Positions 1 through 9,200 of a stretch of DNA of 64,000 nucleotides are shown piece after piece (position 1 is the first letter of the stretch; each line of letters starts with the position of its first letter). The position numbers were made by a program, and so were the translations under genes. Origin of the DNA: Megascapheus bottae (taxonomy: Eukaryota > Chordata > Mammalia > Rodentia > Geomyidae); NCBI GenBank assembly GCA_024803745.1, contig JANJXV010000153.1:1364001-1428000 (forward strand), in the 5' to 3' direction. A model generated the notes under the pieces. That model was not told the origin of the DNA. It made no database searches and saw only the letters and a list, made by a program, of their open reading frames with translations.

Positions 1-1360
1 TACGTTGAGGGAAAGGGGTATTTCACAAGATGCAGAAGCGAAGATTTCAGAAGCAAATGCTGTGAGTGAATTAGCTCGTAAAAAGCATTTTTATTTTCTT
101 TTATCTTTCTGCCAGTCTTGGGGCTTGAATTCAGGGCCTGAGCACTTTCCTCGGGTTTTCTCAAGTCTAGCCCTCTGCCACTTGAGCCACAGTGCCACAT
201 CTAGATTTTCTATCTATATGGTACTGAGCAATCAAACCCAGATCTTCATGGATGCTAGGCAAGCACTCTACCACTATGCCAAACTCTCAACCCTGACATA
301 GTAATTATAAAGTCATCATCATCATCATCATATCCAAATATCCTTTCTCCTACAAAGAATGAACACTTAACTGTGTCTAATGCTTTTTTTTTAATTTCAC
401 TAATTCTTCTGTGTTTTTCCCTCTTGCATTTTTTACACATGACAGCAAAGCTAATCATCAGGAAAAAATTGATTAGGATACAGAAACCTAATAATATCCT
501 AGTAGATTGACGTCAAAAATATGTGCAAGATGCCCTGTGTGTTTGACCTAGTGGGAGAGTCCTTGGCTACCAAGCAGTAAGCCTCAGGTTTGATTCCTCA
601 TTACCACATACATAGAAAACGCTGCAAGTGGTGCTGTGGCTCGGTGGGACAGCTAAAGCCTAAAGAAAGCCCAAGAACAATGTTCACACTCTGAGGTCAA
701 GTCCCAAGACTAGCAAAAACAAAAAAAAAATTCGACAAGGGGCAAAATGCAGGCAGAGAAGGCACTGTGAAGCAAATGTTTCGTAAAGGATGAGGGCAAT
801 ATTGACCCTTAAGTTTGGATCTTACCTAAGAAAGGCTCCTTGAGCCTGAGACCACACTGGTAGTTGGGCCTAGTGGAAGACATTGGGATTGGACAAATAA
901 GGTGTGCTGTATACTACATCCACATGTATATTGTGAGACTGGAGGAGAGATTCAGCCTCCAGTATGTCTTTGGTGAGGTCTTCTGTGAGCAAGGATCTTT
1001 GGTCATTGGGCCCTGAAAGGTGACCCTGCCTCCCTCACAATGGAACACAATATGGAACCCTGGTAACCAAGCCACTGTAACTAACAACCAGCTCAAGCCA
1101 GCTCACTTGGCCTGTGGCTCAGGAGGAAGAAAGATGTTGCTGTGCTGTTGCCAAAGGTCAGGAAACTCGAGTCTCAGGCATGGAAGTTGTGGATGTCTTA
1201 CTCGAAGATGTACATGCTAGATCATTGCCAAGCCACAAATCCAGTATAACAGAACTTTCTCTAAGAAGAAGGCCAGGAAAATCCAGGGCAACCAGATGAG
1301 GTAAATTTCTAAGAAGAAATGTATTTGACCCCAACATCCTCCCCACACACTACAACTTTC
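1..1360 (+). repeat. Segment S, unit 1 (first ~16 bp outside window)
   Basis: This is the non-L1 part of the array unit. It contains, in order, an ID-like SINE on the - strand (about 100-296), six CAT triplets near 313-330, an ID-like SINE on the + strand (about 531-735) with an A-rich tail, and a short candidate first exon (1134-1300). It ends where the L1 tail begins as poly-T at 1361. The inverted solo copy at 54194-55557 defines which bases belong to S and which to L1. Confidence 0.9.
1134..1300 (+). pseudogene. RalGDS-like first coding exon, array unit 1
   Basis: An ATG opens a short reading frame starting MLLCCCQRSG. It resembles the Cys-Cys start (M-x-x-C-C) of rodent RalGDS-like proteins, as I remember them. 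The frame stops after 28 codons (TAG at 1218-1220), before a good splice donor, GATGAG/GTAAAT, at 1300/1301. The matching exon of the inverted locus (54251-54418) lies one intron upstream of a recognisable REM exon. Here the REM exon is absent: an L1 starts 60 bp past the donor. A broken, duplicated exon is the best reading; the family assignment depends on the inverted copy. Confidence 0.45.
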
Positions 1361-1777
1361 TTTTTTTTCATTTTTTTATTGTAATTAGTAAAAGGGTTAG
1401 ATGATATTTGCCAGATAGAAGGTGCATTAATTCACATACATTGATACCCTTTCACATGTCTTGGTACCCATTTCCCTCCAACCCCACACCCCCCACCCGT
1501 CTTGGTTTTCCCCCCTTCCCTATCAAATTTCAAATATCCAAATACAAATAAATTCAATATATCAGATAACAAAGTGAGATACTATACCAATATGGGATAA
1601 CCAAGGGACAGCAAGCGAGATGAGAGACAACATAGTACATTAAGGACAACAATCATTCATTATATGGCTTTTGTGTCAATATCCTGGAGGTCCTTTCAAT
1701 TAGCTTCACATTATATGGCCTTATATATGGCCTTTTGCTCTATTGACAATCTCTGCTAGTAGAGCCCAAGGTTTCTA

Positions 1778-4700
1778 CTAATTATGACGAATGAGGGAAA
1801 CCACTGAGCCTAAGTTCCTTTGAGTCTGGCTTACTTCACTTAATATGATTTGTTCTAAGTCTTTCCATTTCCTAACAAATGGGGCGATGTCATTCTTTCT
1901 GACAGCAGCATAGAATTCCATTGTGTACAAATACCACAACTTGTTGATCCACTCATCAACTGAGGGACATCTGGGTTGGTTCCATATCTTTGCTATGGTG
2001 AATAGTGCTGCAATGAACATTGTTGTGCTAGTGGGTTTAGTATGCCCTTGTTTCTGGATTGTTGGGTAAATGCCAAGTACTGGAATTGCTGGGTCATAGG
2101 GGAGTTGTATGTTTAGCGTTTTGTGGCACTGCCGCACTGCTTTCCATAGTGGTTGAACGAGTTTGCACTCCCACCAACAGTGTAGTAGTGATCCCTCCTG
2201 GGCACATCCCCTCCAGCATCTGTTGTCATTCGTTTTCCTGATCCTGGCCATTCTAACTGGAGTTAGGTGGAATCTTAGACTTGTTTTGATTTGCATTTCT
2301 TTTATGACCAGAGATGTTGAGCATTTCTTCATGTGTCTATAGGCCATTTTTGTTTCTTCTTCAGAGAAGACTCTCTTTAAGTCTTTGGCCCATTTTGTAA
2401 TGGGATGGGTGTTACTTTGGAGGTTAGTTTTGGAGTGATTCAATTTTTTGAGTTGTTGATATATTTTAGATATGAGGCCTTGTTCCGTTGTTTGGGTGGT
2501 GAAGATCTTCTCCCACTCTGTAGGCTTCCTGATTAGTTTACTAGCTATATCCGTTGCCATACAAAAGCTCTGCAGTTTAATGCAGTCCCACTTATCCAGC
2601 CTTTCTCTGATTTGTTGTGATTCTTGGTCTTTATTAAGAAAGTTTCGACCTGTACCAAGGAGGCCTAGTGTATCTCCTATTCCTTCCTGTAAACTTTTCA
2701 GTGTGTCAGCTTTTACCTCCACGTCTTTGTTCCATTTGGAGTTAATTCTAGTGCAAGGTGACAAAGAAGGATCCAACTTTAGTTTTCTGCAGGTGTTTAA
2801 CCAGTTCTGCCAGCACAACTTGTTGAAGAGGCTATCTTTCTTCCATTCTATTTTTTTGGCTCCCTGGTCAAAGATTAGGTGGCCATAGGTCTGTGGTTTA
2901 ATATCTGGGTCCGCAGTTCTACTCCATTGGACTTCAGGCCTGTTCTTGTGCCAGTACCAAGCTGTTTTGAGAATTATAGCTCTGTAATAGAGCCTTAAGT
3001 TTGGAATTGAAATTCCTCTAGCGCTGTTCTTTCTGCTAAGAAGTGTTTTTGCTATACGGGGTCTTTTATTATTCCATATGAAATTTCGAATTGCCTCTTC
3101 TATGTCTTTAAAGAATGACATTGGGATGTTGATGGGTATTACATTGAATTTGTAGATAGCCCTTGGCAAGATTGTCATTTTCACAATGTTGATTCTTCCA
3201 ATCCAGGAGCATGGGAGGTTTTTCCATTTCCTTAGTTCTGCTTTAATTTCCTTTTTTAGGGTTTTAAAGTTTTCATCTAAACGGTCCTTTACATTCTTAG
3301 TTAAGCTAATTGCTAGTTACTTTCTTGTCTTTGAGGCTATTGTGAAAGGATTTTCTTTCCTGATTATTGCCTCGTTCCTCTCAGTGTTGGCGTAAAGTAA
3401 GGCAGTTGATTTGTGAGGGTTGATTTTATGGCCTGCTACCCTTCCAAAGCTTTGAATCAGCTCAAGGAGCTTGGGAGTAGAGTCTATAGGATACTTTAAA
3501 TACAGAATCATGTCATCTGCTGAGAGGGATAGTTTTATTTCCTCTTTCCCTACTTGGATCCCCTTTATGCTTGCTTCTTGCCATATTGCACTGCCTAGGA
3601 ATTCTAGTACTATGTTAAAAAGGAGTGGAGAGAGTGGGCATCCTTGTCTCGTTCCTGATTTTAGAGGGAATGGCTTTAGATTTTCACCATTAAGTATAAT
3701 ACTAGCAGTGGGTTTCTCATACACAGCCTTTATTACATTGAGAAATGTTCCATGGATTCCTAGTTTCTCCACATCTTTTAACATAAAGGGGTTTTGGATC
3801 TTGTCAAATGCCTTTTCCGCATCTATTGAGACAATCATGTGATTTTATCCCTGCTCCTGTTGATGTGTTGAATTATATTAATTGATTTGTGTATTTTGAA
3901 CCAGCTTTGCCTCCCTGTGATGAATCCAGTTTGATCATAGTGTATATTTTTTTTGATGAGTTGTTGTAGACGGTTGGCCAGTATTTTGTTGAGAAGTTTT
4001 GCATCGAGGTTCATCAAAGAAATGGGTCTATAGATCTCTTTCTTTGATGAATCTCTGTCTGGTTTGGGGATGAGGGATATGCTGGCTTCACAGAATCAGT
4101 TTAGTAAAGAACCTTCATTTTCAATTTCGTTGAAGAGCTTGAGGAGTATTGGTGTGAGCTCTGCTTTGAAGACCTTATAGAATTCAGCTGTGAATCCATC
4201 TGGCCCTGGGCTCTTTTTAAGTGGAAGTTGTCTAATTTCCATTTCTATTTCAGAGCTTGAAATAGGCCTGTTGAGTTGGGTTAGCTCTTCTTGGTTCAGT
4301 GTGTGTATGTTAATATTGTCTAGGAATTCATCCATTTCTTCTAGATTCTCAAATTTGTTGGCGTAAAGGTTTGAGAAGTATTCCCTCATGATATTCTGGA
4401 TCTTGGTAATTTCTGTCGTGATATTACCATTTTCATCTGCGATTTTGTTTATTTCGATTTGCTCTCTTCTTTTTTTGGTAAGACTTGCTAAGGTCTTGTC
4501 AATTTTGTTAATTCTTTCAAGAACCAACTCCTTGTTTTGTTGATTCTTTCTATAGTTTTTTTATTCCAAATCATTTAATTCTGCTTTGATTTTAATAATT
4601 TGCTTTCTCCTAATGGGTTTAGGGTTGGTTTGTTGCTCTTTTTCCAGGAGGTTAAGGTGAGACATTAACTAGTTGGTTTGCCATTTTTCCAACTTGCTGT

Positions 4701-5616
4701 TGTAGGCACTCCGCGCTATAAATTTTCCTCTGAGTACTGCCTTTGTTGTGTCCCTAAGGAGTGGATATTTGTGTGCTCCTTATTGTTAAATTTCATAAAC
4801 AGTTGGATATCTGTTCTGATCTCTTCGATTACCCATTGTTTTTGATTCAACAATGTGTGGTTCAGTCTCCATGAGTTACAGGGTTTTCTTTGGTGGAGAT
4901 GTGTGTTCAGCTCCAATTTGATGCCTTTATGGTCTGAGAGTGTGCATGGAATAATTTCAGTGTTTCTGAATCTGTCCAGGTTTGCTTTATGGCCTAAGAT
5001 GTGGTCTATTTTGGAAAATGTTCCATGTGCTGCTGAGAAAAACGTATATTGTGGTGTTACTGGGTGGAATATTCTGCAGATGTCTGTTAGATCTAGTTGG
5101 TCTATATAGTTGTTCAGTTCTAAGGTTTCTCTGTTGAGTTTTTGCCTTGTTGATCTGTCCATAGGTGAGAGTGGTGTGTTAAACTCACCAACAATCACTG
5201 TATTTCGATCTAGGTATGGTTTCAGTGTAAGTAAAGTTTGCTTGATGAAGTTTGGAGCTCCGGGATTGGGTGTGTAAATATTTAGGATTGTTATGTCTTC
5301 CGGGAGGAAAGATCCCTTTAGTAGTATGTAGTAACCTTCTTTGTCTTTTCTTACTAATTTTAGTTTGAAGTCTATTGTATCTGATATGAGGATGGCAACT
5401 CTAGCCTGTTTATGGGGGCAGTTAGCTTGATAGAGTTTATTCCAACCTCTCACTTTCAAAAGATGATTGTTTTGGGGTAAGATGTGTCTCTCGAAGTCAG
5501 CAGAACGATGGCTCTTGCTTTTTGATCCAACTAGACAACCTATGCCGTTTAATTGGAGAGTTAAGTCCATTGATATTGAGAGTTAGGATCGAGAGATATT
5601 TATTAGTTCCTACCAT
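1778..5616 (-). pseudogene. L1 ORF2 (endonuclease-reverse transcriptase), broken, unit 1
   Basis: The length of 3839 bases matches L1 ORF2 (about 1,280 codons). The start is the ATG at 5616, followed by SILTLNINGLNSPIKRHR, which holds the endonuclease Asn. An in-frame TGA (5497-5499) stands before LRETHL, and a frameshift follows within about 40 bases. The endonuclease block GDFNTPL reads GEFNTPL (Glu codon 5184-5186), changing a catalytic Asp; SDH near its end is kept. The RT domain has [13 protein letters not shown]. Its catalytic FADD reads SADD in this copy only (about 3513-3524). Codons TRK-stop replace KIKY near 3317. The Cys-rich C-terminus and a final SLIRHN (stop 1778-1780) are intact. 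Confidence 0.9.
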
Positions 5617-5664
5617 TTTTAAAAGCTTTTAGTAGGGCCTGTGTCTTGACAGTTCTTGTGGTCC

Positions 5665-6848
5665 TTAGATGGTATGCTGTTTAGGTGCCATTTCTTTCCC
5701 TATATTGCATTTATTTTGGTTTTCTATGTATAGAGCATCTTTGAGAATTCTCTGTAGTGTTGGTTTTGTTGCTACATATTGTTGCAGCTTTTCCCTGGAA
5801 TGGAATGTTTTTCTTGTTCCCTCAGTTATGAATGAGAGCTTAGCTGGCTACAGTATTCTTGGTTGGTAGTTATTTGATTTAAGGGCATGACATATATGCT
5901 TCCAGTCACTTCGTGCTTGCATGGTCTCTGCTGAGAAATCTGGGGTTATTCTGATTGGTTTGCCTTTGTAGGTTACTGATCCCTTTTCCCTGGCTGCCTT
6001 TAGGATCTTTCCTTTCGTTTCTATTGATCCAGTTCGGATCACAATGTGGCGGTGGGATGTTCTTTTCTGGTCAGGTCTGTTTGGGGTTCTAAAAGCTTCT
6101 CGTATCTGGATGGGCCTGCCCTTCTGGATATTTGGGAAATTCTCTGAGATGATTCCCTGAAATATATTTCCAAATCCATTGACCTCTTTCTCCACGCCCT
6201 CCTCAGTACCAACTAGCCTTAAATTAGGCTTCCTAATTGTATCTTGGACCTCCTGAAGCGCTCTCTCATATTTCCTAGATTTGGATTGACTCATTTTCTG
6301 TTCTTTATAATACCTAAATTATCTTCAGCCACGGAAATTCTCTCCTCTGCAATGTCTAACCTGCTATCAAAGCTATCTACTTTATTTTTCATCTCCCTTG
6401 CTTCTAATTGCTCACTTTTGATGCCTTGCATCCCTTGTTTTAGATCATGTATGGATTTCTTTATCTCCTTGATTTCCTTTTGAGTGGTTAGCTCAGTAGC
6501 TTTATTTTCTTTGGACATTTGCTGGAGTTTGGTCACGTTTTTATTTGTGGATTCTTTGAATTCATCCATCTTTCTTTGAAAAACCTTTATTATGGCCTCC
6601 TTTATGGCTTCTTCTTTTTCACTTATCACCTTGTTTTTGCTTTCCTCCTGTTCAGGTATGGCTTCCTCCATTATCTCTTTCTTTATATTTTCACATTTTT
6701 CATTAATGATGTTTATCAACTGCATTTGTGTAGCAATTGGAAGACTCTCCTCTAGGTTTGCCAGTGACTCTTCCATTGTCTGTTTACATTGGGTGGGGGA
6801 TGTTGTTTCTTGATTTGACATTTTTCTTGAGTTTCTTGTTCTGCCCAT
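5665..6848 (-). pseudogene. L1 ORF1 (RNA-binding protein), broken, unit 1
   Basis: ORF1p is the trimeric RNA-binding chaperone of L1 particles. The first 185 codons start MGRTRNSRK and are rich in Glu, Lys and Leu, forming the coiled coil. A one-base loss in an A-run (about 6294-6298) then ends the frame at TGA (6291-6293). The RRM and C-terminal domain continue in another frame from an ATG overlapping that stop as ATGA (6294). Recognisable motifs are RKPNLRLVG, AAREKG and a QPRIL block. A second lesion is an in-frame TAG at 5848-5850, where the family has Tyr before PAKLSF; the reading then continues to a TAA at 5665-5667. Both lesions occur in every copy here. Confidence 0.9.
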
Positions 6849-7408
6849 TTGAAAATGGGAGCAAGATTACTCCTAAATACGATTATAGTTTTTCAGATAT
6901 AACCAACCTAGACCTCTGTCGCTGGCAGACACTAGATGTTCACAAGTTTTGATTGGTATTATCACTCTTTCTTTTCGTGCACTTACAGACCAGCCTAATA
7001 CAACCACTGATAAGCGATTTATACCCAAAACAATAAGCCTCTCAATCCAATCTCTATTGTCTTTAAGTCCCTCTGAGCCTACAGAATAATTAACCACCTA
7101 CATATACAATATTGCTCAACAGCCATCAAGTGTAGATCCGTGCAGTATAAGGGTTGAAAGACGAGCAGAGGTCCAGAGATAGAACAAAAGAATGAGAGAG
7201 GTCAGGGGAGGTGCAAGAGGATTAACGTAGGAGTGTAAGAATATTGTAGTAATGAAGAAAAGTTATAGCATAAGGATAACTGACATAAGTTGGTAAGTAG
7301 GTAGCATATTTGAGTACAAAGTTTGGAAAGTATTAGAATAAAACTTATGTGTTGCTGCACGACTAGCTCTTAGCCCAACCAGTGGCCTCACAGTGGACCA
7401 TGGGATGG

Positions 7409-8783
7409 ATCTGTTTTTCTTGTCTACGTTGAGGGAAAGGGGTATTTCACAAGATGCAGAAGCGAAGATTTCAGAAGCAAATGCTGTGAGTGAATTAGCT
7501 CGTAAAAAGCATTTTTATTTTCTTTTATCTTTCTGCCAGTCTTGGGGCTTGAATTCAGGGCCTGAGCACTTTCCTCGGGTTTTCTCAAGTCTAGCCCTCT
7601 GCCACTTGAGCCACAGTGCCACATCTAGATTTTCTATCTATATGGTACTGAGCAATCAAACCCAGATCTTCATGGATGCTAGGCAAGCACTCTACCACTA
7701 TGCCAAACTCTCAACCCTGACATAGTAATTATAAAGTCATCATCATCATCATCATATCCAAATATCCTTTCTCCTACAAAGAATGAACACTTAACTGTGT
7801 CTAATGCTTTTTTTTTAATTTCACTAATTCTTCTGTGTTTTTCCCTCTTGCATTTTTTACACATGACAGCAAAGCTAATCATCAGGAAAAAATTGATTAG
7901 GATACAGAAACCTAATAATATCCTAGTAGATTGACGTCAAAAATATGTGCAAGATGCCCTGTGTGTTTGACCTAGTGGGAGAGTCCTTGGCTACCAAGCA
8001 GTAAGCCTCAGGTTTGATTCCTCATTACCACATACATAGAAAACGCTGCAAGTGGTGCTGTGGCTCGGTGGGACAGCTAAAGCCTAAAGAAAGCCCAAGA
8101 ACAATGTTCACACTCTGAGGTCAAGTCCCAAGACTAGCAAAAAAAAAAAAAAATTCGACAAGGGGCAAAATGCAGGCAGAGAAGGCACTGTGAAGCAAAT
8201 GTTTCGTAAAGGATGAGGGCAATATTGACCCTTAAGTTTGGATCTTACCTAAGAAAGGCTCCTTGAGCCTGAGACCACACTGGTAGTTGGGCCTAGTGGA
8301 AGACATTGGGATTGGACAAATAAGGTGTGCTGTATACTACATCCACATGTATATTGTGAGACTGGAGGAGAGATTCAGCCTCCAGTATGTCTTTGGTGAG
8401 GTCTTCTGTGAGCAAGGATCTTTGGTCATTGGGCCCTGAAAGGTGACCCTGCCTCCCTCACAATGGAACACAATATGGAACCCTGGTAACCAAGCCACTG
8501 TAACTAACAACCAGCTCAAGCCAGCTCACTTGGCCTGTGGCTCAGGAGGAAGAAAGATGTTGCTGTGCTGTTGCCAAAGGTCAGGAAACTCGAGTCTCAG
8601 GCATGGAAGTTGTGGATGTCTTACTCGAAGATGTACATGCTAGATCATTGCCAAGCCACAAATCCAGTATAACAGAACTTTCTCTAAGAAGAAGGCCAGG
8701 AAAATCCAGGGCAACCAGATGAGGTAAATTTCTAAGAAGAAATGTATTTGACCCCAACATCCTCCCCACACACTACAACTTTC
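7409..8783 (+). repeat. Segment S, unit 2
   Basis: This is a complete S copy, starting ATCTGTTTTTCTTG directly after the L1 5' end and ending at the next L1 poly-T. The inverted pair of ID-like SINEs lies at about 7524-7720 (-) and 7955-8154 (+). There are six CAT triplets, as in unit 1. The A-tail of the + strand SINE is an uninterrupted A-run here, while unit 1 has one C in it. Confidence 0.9.
8557..8723 (+). pseudogene. RalGDS-like first coding exon, array unit 2
   Basis: Identical in layout to the unit 1 exon: an ATG, 28 codons, a TAG, then a GTAAAT splice donor at 8724. I see no downstream exon to join before the L1 at 8784. The identity with unit 1 fits a very recent duplication. Confidence 0.45.
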
Positions 8784-9200
8784 TTTTTTTTCATTTTTTT
8801 ATTGTAATTAGTAAAAGGGTTAGATGATATTTGCCAGATAGAAGGTGCATTAATTCACATACATTGATACCCTTTCACATGTCTTGGTACCCATTTCCCT
8901 CCAACCCCACACCCCCCACCCGTCTTGGTTTTCCCCCCTTCCCTATCAAATTTCAAATATCCAAATACAAATAAATTCAATATATCAGATAACAAAGTGA
9001 GATACTATACCAATATGGGATAACCAAGGGACAGCAAGCGAGATGAGAGACAACATAGTACATTAAGGACAACAATCATTCATTATATGGCTTTTGTGTC
9101 AATATCCTGGAGGTCCTTTCAATTAGCTTCACATTATATGGCCTTATATATGGCCTTTTGCTCTATTGACAATCTCTGCTAGTAGAGCCCAAGGTTTCTA

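Larger units (their letters stand above)
1361..7408 (-). mobile_element. Full-length but dead L1, array unit 1
   Basis: Read on the - strand, this L1 has about 560 bp of 5'UTR (7408 to 6849), ORF1 (6848-5665), ORF2 (5616-1778), a roughly 400-bp 3'UTR with a C-rich tract on the + strand near 1485-1520, and an A-rich tail. The lower edge is the poly-T junction after ACTACAACTTTC. The upper edge is where similarity to the solo inverted S copy begins, so the exact 5' end is inferred. No target-site duplication is visible, as expected if recombination made this junction. Confidence 0.93.

Noticed and set aside
531..600. tRNA gene signals in the ID-like SINEs
   Set aside because: A- and B-box remnants come from the SINE's tRNA origin. 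The heads are too diverged to fold as tRNA, and they are followed by A-rich tails.
2472..2888. Long + strand frames opposite L1 ORF2 (for example 2472-2888, 3471-3842 and their copies)
   Set aside because: They are antisense shadows of ORF2 and recur only because the L1 is duplicated.
6873..7097. 74-codon frame in the L1 5'UTR, present in all copies
   Set aside because: Its conservation follows from duplication of one L1. No motif is seen, and a private change turns its start codon into ATT-ATG variants between copies without any pattern of constraint.
7424..7624. Recurring 66-codon - strand frame in S (MWHCGSSGRG)
   Set aside because: It is the translation of the antisense ID-like SINE and its flank, not a gene.
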